DNA of 64,000 bases from Moringa oleifera (Eukaryota > Streptophyta > Magnoliopsida > Brassicales > Moringaceae). Shown here in pieces: positions 1 through 12,968 of the stretch (its first letter is position 1; each line of letters begins with the position of its first letter). The DNA is taken from assembly GCA_021397835.1 (NCBI GenBank), contig JAJFZO010000853.1, forward strand, positions 68,501-132,500, read 5' to 3'. The notes beneath the pieces are model-generated. The model had not been told where the DNA came from and did no database searches. It saw nothing but the letters and a program-made list of their open reading frames with translations. A program made the position numbers and the translations under genes.

Positions 1-3000
1 CCGACTCCCAGGCTTGCCTTGGCGGACTCGTTGCGTAGCGCGATCGATGACACGATCGTTGGCCGTTAGCAATGAATGAGTCACACAGCCTGCCTGGGCA
101 AGGCGTGACACCCCTGCTGCCAAGGCCTCATCGGTGGAAAAAACGTGGGCAACGAAATGAGAAAAATCATGGGATAATGAGCTGGGATGTGGCTACACAA
201 GCTCGACGGTGTGGGCGGCGAAGCAAACAATGATGGATTCTACTCGATGGCCAAATCGCTGGGGTGATTTTGAGCATGCGGAGTGCTTCGTCGCAGGCCC
301 TCGAGGCGGTGGATGCGGGGCTGGATCCCGACTCCCAGGCTTGCCTTGGCGGACTCATTGCGCAGCGCGATTGACGACACGATCGTCGGCCATTAGCAAT
401 GAGTGAGCCACACGGCCAGCCTGGGCAAGGCGTGACACCCTTGCTGCCAAGGCCTCATCGGTGGGAAAAACATGGGCAACGAAATGAGAAAAATCGTGAG
501 ATAATAAGCTGGGATGTGGCTAGATAAACTCGACGGTGTGGGCGGCTAAGCTAACGATGATGCATGCCACTCGAGGACCAAATCGCTGGGGGGATTTTGA
601 GCTTGCAGAGTGCTTCGTCGCAGGCCTTCGAGGCGGTGGATGCGGGGCTGGATCCCGACTCCCAGGCTTGCCTTGGCGGACTCGTTGTGTAGCGCGATCG
701 ATGACATGATCGTCGGCCGTTAGCAATGAACGAGTCACACAGCCTGCCTGGGCAAGGCGTGACACCCCTGCTGCCAAGGCCTCATCGGTGGGAAAAACGT
801 GGGCAACGAAATGAGAAAAATCGTGGGATAATGAGCTGAGATGTGGCTAGACAAACTCGACGGTGTGGGCGATGAAGCTAACAATGATGCATGCAACTCG
901 AGAGCCAAATCGTTGGGGGGATTTTGAGCATGTGGAGTGCTTCGTCGGAGGCCCTCGAGGCGGTGGATGTGGGGCTGGATCGCAACGCCCAGGCATGCCT
1001 TGGCGGACTCCTTGCGCAGCACGATCGACGACACGATCGTCTGCCGTTAGCAATGAGTGAGCCACACGGCCAGCCTGGGCAAGGCGTGACACCCCTGCTG
1101 CCAAGGCCTCATCGGTGGGAAAAACGTGGGCAACAAAATGAGAAAAATCATGGGATAATGATCTGGGATGTGGCTACACAAGCTCGACAGTATGGGCGGC
1201 GAAGCTAATGATGATGCATGCTACGTGAATGCCAAATCGCTGGGGTGATTTTGAGCATACGGAGTGCTTCATCGCAGGACCTCGAGGCGGCGGATGCAGG
1301 GCTGCATCCCTACGCCCAGGATTGCCTAGGCAGACTCGTTGCGCACCGCGATCGATGACATAATCGTCGACTGTTAGCAATGAGGGAGCCACACGGCCAC
1401 CCTAGGCAAGGCGTGACACCCCTGCTGCCAAGGCCTCATCGGTGGGAAAAACGTGGGCAACGAAATGAGAAAAATCGTGGGATAATGAACTGGGATGTGC
1501 CTAGACAAACTCGACGGTGTGGGCAGTGAAGGTAATGATGATGCATGCTACTCGAGGGCCAAATCGCTGGGGGGATTTTGAGCATGCGGAGTGCTTCGTC
1601 GCAGGCCCTCGAGGTGGCGGATGCGGGACTGGATCGCGATGCCCAGGCTTACCTTGGCGGACTCGTTGCGCAGCGCGATCCACGACACGATCTTCGACCG
1701 TTAGCGATGAGGGAGCCATACGGCCTGCCTGGGCAAGGCGTGACACCCCCACTACCAAGGCCTCATCGGTGGGAAAAACGTGGGCAACGAAATGAGAAAA
1801 ATCGTGGGATAATGAGCTAGGATGTAGCTACATAAGCTCGACGGTGTGGGCGGCGAAACTAATGATGATGCATGCTACGCGAGGGGCAAATCGCTAGGGG
1901 GATTTTGAGAATGCGGAGTGTCGCAGGCCCTCGAGGTGGCGGATGCATGGCTGGATCGCGACGCCCAGGCTTACCTTGGCGGACTCGTTGCGCAGCGCGA
2001 TCGACGACACAATCTTCGACCGTTAGCGATGAGGGAGCCATACGGCCTGCTTGGGCAAGGCGTGACAGCCCTACTGCCAAGGCCTCATCGGTGGGAAAAA
2101 TGTGGGCCACGAAATGAGAAAAATCGTGGGATAATAAGCTAGGATGTAGCTACATAAGCTCGACGGTGTGGGCGACGAAACTAATGATGATGCATGCTAC
2201 GCGAGGGGCAAATCGCTGGGGGGATTTTGAGCATGCGGAGTGTCGCAGGCCCTCCAGGTGGCGGATGCATGGCTGGATCGTGACACCCAGGCTGCCGGAC
2301 TCGTTGCACAGTGCGATCGACGACAAGATCATCGACCGTTAACAATGAGGGAGCCACACGGCCTGCCTAGGCGAGGAGTGACAGCCCTGCTGCCAAGGCC
2401 TCATCGGTGGGAAAAACGTGGGCAATGAAATGACAAAAATTGTGGGATAATGAGCTTGGATGTGGCTAGACAAACTCGACGGTGTTGGTGGCGAACCTAA
2501 CGATGATGCATGCTACACGAGGGCCAAATCGCTGAGGGGATTTTGAGCATGCGGAGTGCTTCATCGCAGGCCCTCGCGGCGACTGATGCGGGGCTAGATC
2601 CCGACGCCTAGGCTTGCCTTGGCGGACTCGTTGCGCAGCGCGATCGACGACACGATCATCGACCGTTAGTAATGAGCGAGCCATATGGCCAGCCTGGGCA
2701 AGGCGTGACACCCCTGCTGCCAAGGCCTCATCGGTGGGAAAAACGTGGGCAACTAAATGAGAAAAATCATGGGATAATAAGCTGGGTTGTGGCTCCATAA
2801 GCTCGACGGTATGGGCGGCGAAGCTAATGATGATGCATGCTATGCGAGAGGCAAATCACTGGGGGGATTTTGAGCATGCGGAGTGCTTCCTCGCAGGCCC
2901 TCGAGGTGACGGATGCGGGGCTGGATCGCGACGCCCAGGCTTGCCTTGGCGAACTCGTTGTGCAGCGCGATCGACGACAAGATCGTCGACCGTTAGCAAT

Positions 3001-3774
3001 GAGGGAGCCACACGGCCTGCCTGGGCAAGGCGTGACACCCCTACTGCCAAGGCCTCATCAGTGGGAAAACGTGGGCAATGAAATGACAAAAATCGTGCGA
3101 TGATGAGCTGGGATGTGGCTAGATAAACTCGACGGTGTGGGAAGCGATGCTAACGATGATGCATGCTACACGAGGGCAAAATCGTAGGGGGGATTTTGAG
3201 CATGCGGAGTGCTTTGTCGCAGGCGCTCGAGGAGGTGGATGCGGGGCAGAATCCCGACGCCTAGGCTTACCTTTGCGGACTCGTTGCGCAGCTGGATCGA
3301 TGACACGATCGTCGGTCGTTAGCAATGAGCGAGCCATATGGCCAGCCTGGGCAAGGCGTGACACCCCTGCTGCCAAGGCCTCATTGGAGGAAAAAACGTG
3401 GGCAACGAAATGAGAAAAATAGTGGGATAAAGAGCTGGGATGTGGCTAGACAAACTCGACGGTATTGGTGGCGAAGCTAACGATGATGCATGCTACTCGA
3501 GAGCCAAATCGATGGGGGGATTTGGAGAATGTGGAGTGCTTCGTCGCAGGCCCTCGAGGCGACGGATGCGGGGCTGGATCCCGACGCCCAGGCTTGCCTT
3601 GGCGGACTCGTTGCGCAGTACGGTCGACGACACGATCGTCGACCGTTAGCCATGAGCAAGCCATATGGCCAGCTTGGAAAAGGGGTGACACACCTGCTGC
3701 TAAGGCCTCATCGGTGGGAAAAACGTGGGGAACGAAATGAGAAAAATCATGGGATATTGAGCTGGGATGTGGCT
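1..3774 (+). repeat. Left flank: divergent monomers without clear higher-order repeat
   Basis: About 11.5 monomers. Most carry CTGGATCC or CTGGATCG at the diagnostic site before the GACGCCCAGG landmark, unlike the CTGCATCC/CTAGATCC alternation of the central zones. Neighbouring copies differ at many sites and I see no multi-monomer period, except a local relationship among the monomers from about 1500 to 2504. Position 1 lies inside a monomer, so the array runs off the left end. No gene is visible. Confidence 0.85.
1867..2504 (+). repeat. Adjacent sister monomers sharing a 5-bp deletion
   Basis: Anchors at 1867, 2189 and 2505 give units of 322 and 316 bp. Both lack CTTCG where other monomers read GGAGTGCTTCGTCGCAGG, leaving GGAGTGTCGCAGG (junctions near 1920 and 2242). 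The second copy also lacks about 6 bp in the CCCAGGCTTGCC landmark (near 2292). Both also carry ATGTAGCTACATAAGCTC just upstream. The shared deletion shows that they arose by a local single-monomer duplication, followed by a second deletion in the right copy. Confidence 0.85.
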
Positions 3775-6165
3775 AGACAAACTCGACGGTGTTGGTGGCG
3801 AAGCTAACGATGGTGCATGCTACGCGACGGCCAAATCACTGGGGGGATTTTGAGTATGCGGAGAGCTTCGTCGCATGCCTTCCAGGCGACGGAAGCGGGG
3901 CTAGATCCCGACACCCAGGCTTGCCTTGGCGGACTCGTTGCGCACCACGATCGATGACACGATCGTCGGGCGTTAACAATGATTGAGCACACGGCCAGCC
4001 TGGGCAAGGCGTGACACCCCTGCTGCCAAGGCCTCATCGGTGGGAAAAACGTGGGCAACGAAATGAGAAAAATCGTGGGATAATGAGCTGGGACGTGCCT
4101 AGACAAACTCGATAGTGTGGGCGGCGAAGCTAGCGATCATGCATGCTACGCGAGGGCCAAATCGCTGTGGGGATTTTGAGCATGCGGAGTGCTTCGTTGT
4201 AGGCCCTCGAAGCGACGGATGCGAGGCTGGATCCCGACGCCCAAGCTTGCCTTGGCGGACTCGTTGCACAGCGCGATCGACGACACTATCGTCGGGCGTT
4301 ACCAATTAGGGAGCCATACGGCCAGCCTGGGCAAGGCGTGACACCCCTGTTGCCAAGGCCTCAGCTGTGGGAAAAACATGGGAAACGAAATCAGAAAGAT
4401 CATGGGATAATGAGCTGGGATGTGGATAGACAAACTCGACGGTGTTGGTGGCGAAGCTAACGATGATGGATGCTACGCGAGGGCCAAATCGCTTGGGGGA
4501 TTTTGAGCATGCGGAGTGCTTCGTCGCATTCCTTCTAGGAGACGGATGCGGGGCTAGATCCTGACGCCTAGGCTTGACTTGGCGGACTCATTGCGCAGCG
4601 CGATCGACGACACGATCGTCAGCAGTTAGCATTGAGCGAGCCATATGGCCAGCCTGGGCAAGGCGTGACACACCTGCTGCCAAGGGCTCATCGGTGGGAA
4701 AAACGTGGGCAACAAAATGAGAAAAATCGTGGGATAATGAGCTGGGATGTGGCTACACAAGCTCGACGATGTGGGCGGCGCAGCTAATGATGAAGCGTGC
4801 TACGCGAGGGCCAAATCGCTGGGGTGATTTTGAGTATGCGGAGTGCTTCGTCGCAGGCCCTCGATGCGGAGGATGCGGGGCTGCATACCGACGCCCAGGC
4901 TTGCCTGGACGGACTCGTTGCGCACCGCGATCGATGACATGATCGTCGGGCGTTACCAATGAGGGAGCCATATGGCCAGCCTGGGCAAGGCGTGACACCC
5001 CTGCTGCCAAGGCCTCATCGGTGGGAAAAACGTGGGCAACGAAATGAGAAAAATCGTGGGATAATGAGCTTGGATGTGGCTAGACAAAGCTCGACAGTGT
5101 GGGCGGCGCAGCTAATGATGATGCATGCTACGCGAGGGGCCAAATCGCTGGGGTGATTTTGAGTATGCGGAGTGCTTCGTCGCAGGCCCTCGATGCGGCA
5201 GATGCGGGGCTGCATCCCGACGCCCAGGCTTGCCTAGGCAGACTCGTTGTGCACCACGATCGACGACACAATCGTCGACCATTAGAAATGAGTGAGCCAC
5301 ACGGCCAGCCTGGGCAAGGCGTGACACCCCTGCTGCCAAGGCCTCATCGGTGGGAAAAACGTGGGCAACAAAATGAGAAAAATCATGGGATAATGATCTG
5401 GGATGTGCCTAGACAAACTCGACGGTGTTGGTGGCGAAGCTAACGATGGTGCATGCTACGCGACGGCCAAATCGCTGGGAGGATTTTGAGCATGCAGAGA
5501 GCTTCGTCGCATGCCTTCCAAGCGACGGATGCGGGGATAGATCCCGACGCCCAGGCTTGCCTTGGCGGACTCGTTGCGCAGCGCGATCGATGACACGATC
5601 GTCAGCAGTTAGCATTGAGCGAGCCATATGGCCAGCCTGGGCAAGGCGTGACACACCTACTGCCAAGGGCTCATCGGTGGGAAAAACGTGGGCAACAAAA
5701 TGAGAAAAATCGTGGGATAATGAGCTGGGATGTGGCTACACAAGCTCGGCGGTGTGGGCGGCACAGCTAATGATCATGCATGCTACGCGAGGGCAAAATA
5801 GCTGGGGTGATTTTTAGTATGCGGAGTGCTTCGTCCCAGGCCCTCAAGGCGATGGATGCGGGGCTGCATCCCGACGCCCAGGCTTGCCTTAGCGGACTCG
5901 TTGCGCACCACGATTGACGACGCGATCGTCGGCCGTTAGCAATGAGTGAGCCACACGGCCATCCTGGGCAAGGCGTGACACCCCTGCTGGCAAGGCCTCA
6001 TCGGTGGGAAAAACGTGGGAACCGAAATGAGAAAAATCGTGGGATAATGAGCTGGGATGTGCCTAGGCAAACTCAACGGTGTGGGCGGCGAAGCTAATGA
6101 TGACGCATGCTAGGCGAGGGCCAAATCGCTGGGGGGATTTTGAGCATGCAGAGTGCTTCGTCGCA
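3775..6165 (+). repeat. Nine-monomer-offset duplication, left copy (P-Q-R-S-A-P'-T-U)
   Basis: This stretch matches 6720-9110 monomer by monomer with a constant offset of 2,944-2,945 bp (9 units). Shared private variants include GATGGTGCATGCT (3812 and 6757), CTAGCGATCATGCATGCT (near 4130 and 7075), the CATTCCTTCTAGGAGACGG stretch (near 4527 and 7472) and GATGAAGC at the next anchor. Upstream of about 3775 the two copies stop sharing variants. Downstream they part near 6165/9110, inside a monomer. Confidence 0.85.
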
Positions 6166-6756
6166 GGCGCTTGAGGCGACGGAAGCGGGGCTAGATCCCG
6201 ACGCCCAGGCTTGCCTTGGCGGACTCGTTGCGCAGCGCGGTCGACGACACGATCGTCGGCAGTTAGCAATGAGCGAGCCATATGGCCAGCCTGGGCAAGG
6301 CGTGACACACCTGCTGCCAAGGGCTCATCGGTGGGAAAAACGTGGGCAACGAAATGAGAAAAATCGTGGGATAATGAGCTTGGATGTGGCTAGACAAGCT
6401 CGACGGTGTGGGCGGCGCAGCTAATGATGATGCATGCTACGCGAGGGGCCAAATCGCTGGGGTGATTTTGAGTATGCGGAGTGCTTCGTCGCAGGCCCTC
6501 GATGTGGCAGATGCGGGGCTGCATCCCGACGCCCAGGCTTGCCTAGGCAGACTCGTTGCGCACCACGATCGACGACACAATCGTCGACCATTAGAAATGA
6601 GTGAGCCACACGGCCAGCCTGGGCAAGGCGTGACACCCCTGCTGCCAAGGCCTCATCGGTGGGAAAAACGTGGGCAACAAAATGAGAAAAATCGTGGGAT
6701 AATGATCTGGGATGTGCCTAGACAAACTCGACGGTGTTGGTGGCGAAGCTAACGAT
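5448..6756 (+). repeat. HOR copy P'-T-U-A (four monomers, 1,309 bp)
   Basis: Anchors at 5448, 5775, 6102, 6429 and 6757. P' reads GATGGTGCATGCT with CTAGATCC-type or close sequence. T reads GATCATGCATGCT followed by TGATTTTTAGTATGCGG. U reads GATGACGCATGCTAGGCG. A reads GCGAGGGGCCAAATCGC with CTGCATCC. The same order recurs at 10352-11660, so this is a true higher-order unit. Confidence 0.8.
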
Positions 6757-9110
6757 GGTGCATGCTACGCGACGGCCAAATCACTAGGGGGATTTTGAGT
6801 ATGCGGAGACCTTCGTCGCATGCCTTCCAGGCGACGGAAGCGGGGCTAGATCCCGACGCCCAGGCTTGCCTTGGCGGACTCGTTGCGCACCACGATCGAT
6901 GACACGATCGTCGGGCGTTAGCAATGATTGAGCACACGGCCAGCCTGGGCAAGGCGTGACACCCCTGCTGCCAAGGCCTCATCGGTGGGAAAAACGTGGG
7001 CAACGAAATGAGAAAAATCGTGGGATAATGAGCTGGGATGTGCCTAGACAAACTCGACAGTGTGGGCGGCGAAGCTAGCGATCATGCATGCTACGCGAGG
7101 GCCAAATCGTTGTGGGGATTTTGAGCATGCGGAGTGCTTCGTTGTAGGCCCTCGAAGCGACGGATGCGAGGCTGGATCCCGACGCCCAAGCTTGCCTTGG
7201 CGGACTCGTTGCACAGCGCGATCGACGACACTATCGTTGGGCGTTACCAATGAGGGAGCCATACGGCCAGCCTGGGTAAGGCGTGACACCCCTGTTGCCA
7301 AGGCCTCAGCTGTGGGAAAAACATGGGAAACGAAATCAGAAAGATCATGGGATAATGAGCTGGGATGTGGATAGACAAACTCGACGGTGTTGGTGGCGAA
7401 GCTAACGATGATGGATGCTACGCGAGGGCCAAATCGCTTGGGGGATTTTGAGCATGCGGAGTGCTTCGTCGCATTCCTTCTAGGAGACGGATGCGGGGCT
7501 AGATCCCGACGCCTAGGCTTGACTTGGCGGACTCATTGCGCAGCGCGATCGACGACACGATCGTCAGCAGTTAGCATTGAGCGAGCCATATGGCCAGCCT
7601 GGGCAAGGCGTGACACAGCTGCTGCCAAGGGCTCATCGGTCGGAAAAACGTGGGCAACAAAATGAGAAAAATCGTGGGATAATGAGCTGGGATGTGGCTA
7701 CACAAGCTCGACGGTGTGGGCGGCGCAGCTAATGATGAAGCATGCTACGCGAGGACCAAATCGCTGGGGTGATTTTGAGTATGCGGAGTGCTTCGTCGCA
7801 GGCCCTCGATGCGGAGGATGCGGGGCTGCATACCGACGCCCAGGCTTGCCTGGACGGACTCGTTGCGCACCGCGATTGATGACATGATCATCGAGCGTTA
7901 CCAATGAGGGAGCCACATGGCCAGCCTGGGCAAGGCGTGACACCCCTGCTGCCAAGGCCTCATCGGTGGGAAAAACATGGGCAACGAAATGAGAAAAATC
8001 GTGGGATAATGAGCTTGGATGTGGCTAGAAAAGCTCGACAGTGTGGGCGGCGCAGCTAATGATGATGCATGCTACGCGAGGGGCCAAATCGCTGGGGTGA
8101 TTTTGAGTATGCGGAGTGCTTTGTCGCAGGCCCTCGATGCGGCAAATGCGGGGCTACATCCCGACGCCCAGGCTTGCCTAGGCAGACTCGTTGTGCACCA
8201 CGATCGACGACACAATCGTCGGCCATTAGCAATGAGTGAGCCACACGGTCAGCCTAGGCAAGGCGTGACACCCCTGCTGCCAAGGCCTCATCGGTTGGAA
8301 AAACGTGGGCAGCGAAATGAGAAAAATCGTGGGATAATGATCTGGGATGTGCCTAGACAAACTCGACGGTGTTGGTGGCGAAGCTAACGATGGTGCATGC
8401 TACGCGATGGCTAAATCGCTGGGGGGATTTTGAGCATGCAGAGAGCTTCGTCGCATGCCTTCCAAGCGACGGATGCGGGGCTAGATCCCGACGCCCAGGC
8501 TTGCCTTGGCGGACTCGTTGCGCAGCGCAATCGACGACACGATCGTCAGCAGTTAGCATTGAGCGAGCCATATGGCCAGCCTGGGCAAGGCGTGACACAC
8601 CTGTTGCCAAGGGCTCATCGGTGGGAAAAACGTGGGCAACAAAATGAGAAAAATCGTGGGATAATGAGCTGGGATGTGGCTACACAAGCTCGACGGTGTG
8701 GGCGGCTCAGCTAATGATCATGCATGCTACGCGAGGGCTAAATCGCTGGGGTGATTTTTAGTATACGGAGTGCTTCGTCCTAGGCCCTCGAGGCGACGGA
8801 TGCGGGGCTGCATCCCGACGCCCAGGCTTGCCTTGGCGGACTCGTTGCGCACCACGATGACGACACGATCGTTGGCCATTAGCAATGAGTGAGCCACATG
8901 GCCATCCTGGGCAAGGCGTGACACCCCTGCTGGCAAGGCCTCATCGGTGGGAAAAACGTGGGAACCGAAATGAGAAAAATTGTGGGATAATGAGCTAGGA
9001 TGTGCCTAGACAAACTCGACGGTGTGGGCGGCGAAGCTAATGATGACGCATGCTAGGCTTGGGCCAAATCGCTGGGGGGATTTTGAGCATGCGGAGTGCT
9101 TCGTCGCAGG
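6720..9110 (+). repeat. Nine-monomer-offset duplication, right copy (P-Q-R-S-A-P'-T-U)
   Basis: Partner of 3775-6165 at offset about 2,945 bp. The pair differs only by scattered substitutions, several at CpG. The right end lies inside a U-type monomer, after which the sequence switches to A type (see the chimera at 9045-9371). This suggests that later exchange trimmed the duplicate. Confidence 0.85.
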
Positions 9111-9371
9111 CCCTCGATGCGGCAGATGCGGGGCTGCATCCCGACGCCCAGGCTTGCCTAGGCAGACTCGTTGTGCACCACGATCGACGACACAATCGTC
9201 GACCATTAGAAATGAGTGAGCCACACGGCCAGCCTGGGCAAGGCGTGACACCCCTGCTGCCAAGGCCTCATCGGTGGGAAAAACGTGGGCAACAAAATGA
9301 GAAAAATCGTGGGATAATGATCTGGGATGTGCCTAGACAAACACGACGGTGTTGGTGGCGAAGCTAACGAT
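8392..9371 (+). repeat. Trimer HOR copy P'-T-[U/A chimera] (980 bp)
   Basis: Anchors at 8392, 8719, 9045 and 9372. The third monomer fuses U and A types, so this copy is one monomer shorter than the P'-T-U-A tetramer. The next copy begins at 9372 with P' again. Confidence 0.8.
9045..9371 (+). repeat. Chimeric monomer, U-type 5' half and A-type 3' half
   Basis: The 5' part (GATGACGCATGCTAGG) matches U monomers at 6102 and 11006. From about 9110 on, the copy reads GATGCGGCAGATGCGGGG, CTGCATCC and GACCATTAGAAATGAG, as in A monomers near 5120 and 6429. The switch falls in the GTGCTTCGTCGCAGGCC segment, which both parents share. This fits in-register unequal crossover or gene conversion that removed exactly one monomer length. 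Confidence 0.8.
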
Positions 9372-10351
9372 GGTGCATGCTACGCGACGGCCAAATCGCT
9401 GGTAGGATTTTGAGCATGCAGAGAGCTTCGTCGCATGCCTTCCAAGCGACGGATGCGGGAATTAATCCCGACGCCCAGGCTTGCCTTGGCGGACTCATTG
9501 CGCAGCGCGATCGATGACACGATCGTCAGCAGTTAGCATTGAGCGAGCCATATGGCCAGCCTGGGCAAGGCGTGACACACCTACGACCAAGGGCTCATCG
9601 GTGGGAAAACGTGGGCAACAAAATGAGAAAAATCGTGGGATAATGAGCTGGGATGTGGCTACACAAGCTCGACGGTGTGGGCGGCTCAGCTAATGATCAT
9701 GCATGCTACGCGAGGGCTAAATCGCTGGGGTGATTTTTAGTATGCGGAGTGCTTCGCCCTAGGCCCTCGAGGCAACGGATGCGGGGCTTCATCCCGACGC
9801 CCAGGCTTGCCTAGGCGGACTTGTTGCGCACCACGATCGACGACACAATCATCGGCCATTAGCAATGAGTGAGCCACACGGCCAGCCTGGGCAAGGCGTG
9901 ACACCCCTGCTGGCAAGGCCTCATCGGTGGGAAAAACGTGGGAACCGAAATGAGAAAAATCGTGGGATAATGAGCTGGGATGTGCCTAGACAAACTCGAC
10001 AGTGTGGGTGGCGAAGCTAACGATCATGCATGCTACGCGAGGGCCAAATCGCTGGGGGGATTTTGAGCATGCGGAGTGCTTCGTCGCAGGCCCTCGATGC
10101 GGCAGATGCGGGGCTGCATCCAGACGCCCAGGCTTGCCTAGGCAGACTCGTTGCGCACCACGATCGACGACACAATCGTCGACCATTAGAAATGAGTGAG
10201 CCACACGGCCAGCCTGGGCAAGGCGTGACACCCCTGCTGCCAAGGCCTCATCGGTGGGAAAAACATGGGCAACAAAATGAGAAAAATCGTGGGATAATGA
10301 TTTGGGATGTGCCTAGACAAACTCGACGGTGTTGGTGGCGAAGCTAACGAT
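9372..10351 (+). repeat. Trimer HOR copy P'-T-[Q-like/A chimera] (980 bp)
   Basis: Anchors at 9372, 9698, 10025 and 10352. The P' monomer has private changes CTACGACCAAGG and a four-A GGGAAAACGTGGG (near 9580-9610), both of which reappear near 22990-23016. The last monomer begins like Q (GATCATGCATGCTACGCG after GGTGGCGAAGCTAAC) and ends like A. Confidence 0.75.
10025..10351 (+). repeat. Chimeric monomer, Q-like 5' half and A-type 3' half
   Basis: The first part resembles the Q monomers near 4130 and 7080. From about 10096 the copy reads GATGCGGCAGATGCGG, CTGCATCC and the tracer GACCATTAGAAATGAG, typical of the A monomers at 5120, 6429 and 9045. The switch interval is again the shared GTGCTTCGTCGCAGGCC landmark, as in the chimera at 9045. 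Confidence 0.7.
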
Positions 10352-11660
10352 GGTGCATGCTACGCGACGGCCAAATCGCTGGGGGGATTTTGAGCATGCA
10401 GAGAGCTTCGTCGCATGCCTTCCAAGTGACGGATGCGGGGCTAGATCCCGACGCCCAGGCTTGCCTTGGCGGACTCGTTGCGCAGCGCGATCGATGACAC
10501 GATCGTCAGCAGTTAGCATTGAGCGAGCCATATGGCCAGCCTGGGCAAGGCGTGACACACCTACTGCCAAGGGCTCATCGGTGGGAAAAACGTGGGCAAC
10601 AAAATGAGAAAAATCGTGGGATAATGAGCTGGGATGTGGCTACACAAGCTCGACGGTGTGGGCGGCGCAGCTAATGATCATGCATGCTACGCGAGGGCAA
10701 AATCGCTGGGGTGATTTTTAGTATGCGGAGTGCTTCGTCCCAGGCCCTCAAGGCGATGGATGCGGGGCTGCATCCCGACGCCCAGGCTTGCCTTGGCGGA
10801 CTCGTTGCGCACCACGATCGACGACACGATCGTCGGCCGTTAGCAATGAGTGAGCCACACGGCCATCCTGGGCAAGGCGTGACACCCCTGCTGGCAAGGC
10901 CTCATCGGTGGGAAAAACGTGGGAACCGAAATGAGAAAAATCGTGGGATAATGAGCTGGGATGTGCCTAGGCAAACTCAACGGTGTGGGCGGCGAAGCTA
11001 ATGATGACGCATGCTAGGCGAGGGCCAAATCGCTGGGGGGATTTTGAGCATGCGGAGTGCTTCGTCGCAGGCGCTTGAGGCGACGGAAGCGGGGCTAGAT
11101 CCCGACGCCCAGGCTTGCCTTGGCGGACTCGTTGCGCAGCGCGGTCGACGACACGATCGTCGGCAGTTAGCAATGAACGAGCCATATGGCCAGCCTGGGC
11201 AAGGCGTGACACACCTGCTGCCAAGGGCTCATCGGTGGGAAAAACGTGGGCAACGAAATGAGAAAAATCGTGGGATAAAGAGCTTGGATGTGGCTACACA
11301 AGCTCGACGGTGTGGGCGGCGCAGCTAATGATGATGCATGCTACGCGATTGGCCAAATCGCTGGGGTGATTTTGAGTATGCGGAGTGCTTCGTCGCAGGC
11401 CCTCGATGCAGCGAATGTGGGGCTGCATCCCGACGCTCAGGCTTGCCTTGGCAGACTCGTTGCGCACCATAATCGACGATACAATCGTCGGCCATTAGCA
11501 ATGAGTGAGCCACACGGTCAGCCTAGGCAAGGCGTGACACCCCTGCTGCCAAGGCCTCATCGGTCGGAAAAACGTGGGCAACGAAATGAGAAAAATCGTG
11601 GGATAATGATCTGGGATGTGCCTAGACAAACTCGACGGTGTTGGTGGCGAAGCTAACGAT
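10352..11660 (+). repeat. HOR copy P'-T-U-A (four monomers, 1,309 bp)
   Basis: Anchors at 10352, 10679, 11006, 11333 and 11661. The U monomer at 11006 is nearly identical to the one at 6102: both carry GCCTAGGCAAACTCAACGG just upstream and CGCTTGAGGCGACGG inside. This links the copy to 5448-6756 at an offset of about 4,904 bp (15 monomers). Confidence 0.8.
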
Positions 11661-12968
11661 GGTGCATGCTACGTGACGGCTAAATCGCTGGGGGGATTTT
11701 GAGCATGCAGAGAGCTTCGTCGCATGCCTTCCAAGCGACGGATGCGGGGCTAGATCCCGACGCCCAGGCTTGCCTTGGCGGACTCGTTGCGCAGCGCGAT
11801 CGACGACACGATCGTCAGCAGTTAGCATTGAGCGAGCCATATGGCCAGCCTGGGCAAGGAGTGACACACCTGCTGCCAAGGGCTCATCGGTGGGAAAAAC
11901 GTGGGCAACAAAATGAGAAAAATCGTGGGACAATGAGCTGAGATGTGGCTACACAAGCTCGACGGTGTGGGCGGCGCAGCTAATGATCATGCATGCTACG
12001 CGAGGGCTAAATCGCTGGGGTGATTTTTAGTATACGGAGTGCTTCGTCCTAGGCCCTCGAGGCGACGGATGCGGGGCTGCATCCCGACGCCCAGGCTTGC
12101 CTTGGCGGACTCGTTGCGCACCACGATCGACGACACGATCGTCGGCCATTAGCAATGAGTGAGCCACATGGCCATCCTGGGCAAGGCGTGACACCCCTGC
12201 TGGCAAGGCCTCATCGGTGGGAAAAACGTGGGAACCGAAATGAGAAAATTTGTGGGATAATGAGCTAGGATGTGCCTAGACAAACTCGACGGTGTGGGCG
12301 GCGAAGCTAATGATGACGCATGCTAGGCTTGGGCCAAATCGCTGGGGGGATTTTGAGCATGCGGAGTGCTTCGTCGCAGGCCCTCGAGGCGACGGAAGCG
12401 GGGCTAGATCCCGACGCCCAGGCTTGCCTTGGCGGACTCGTTGCGCAGCGTGATCGATGACACGATCGTCAGCAGTTAGCATTGAGCGAGCCATATGGCC
12501 AGCCTGGGCAAGGCGTGACACACCTACTGCCAAGGGCTCATCGGTGGGAAAAACGTGGGCAACAAAATGAGAAAAATCGTGGGATAATGAGCTGGGATGT
12601 GGCTACACAAGCTCGACGGTGTGGGCGGCGCAGCTAATGATCATGCATGCTACGCGAGGGCTAAATCGCTGGGGTGATTTTTAGTATACGGAGTGCTTCG
12701 TCCTAGGCCCTCGAGGCGACGGATGCGGGGCTGCATCCCGACGCCCAGGCTTGCCTTGGCGGACTCGTTGCGCACCACGATCGACGACACGATCGTCGGC
12801 CATTAGCAATGAGTGAGCCACACGGCCATCCTGGGCAAGGCGTGACACCCCTGCTGGCAAGGCCTCATCGGTGGGAAAAACATGGGAACCGAAATGAGAA
12901 AAATCGTGGGATAATGAGTTGGGATGTGCCTAGACAAACTCGACGGTGTGGGTGGTGAAGCTAATGAT
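11661..12968 (+). repeat. HOR-derived run P'-T-[U/P' chimera]-T
   Basis: Anchors at 11661, 11988, 12315, 12642 and 12969. The monomer at 12315 starts as U (GATGACGCATGCTAGGC) and ends as P' (CTAGATCC, GTCAGCAGTTAGCATTGAG, ACACACCTACTGCC). It is followed directly by another T. The order is explained by deletion of two monomer lengths between a U and a downstream P', with the break inside homologous sequence. Confidence 0.75.
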
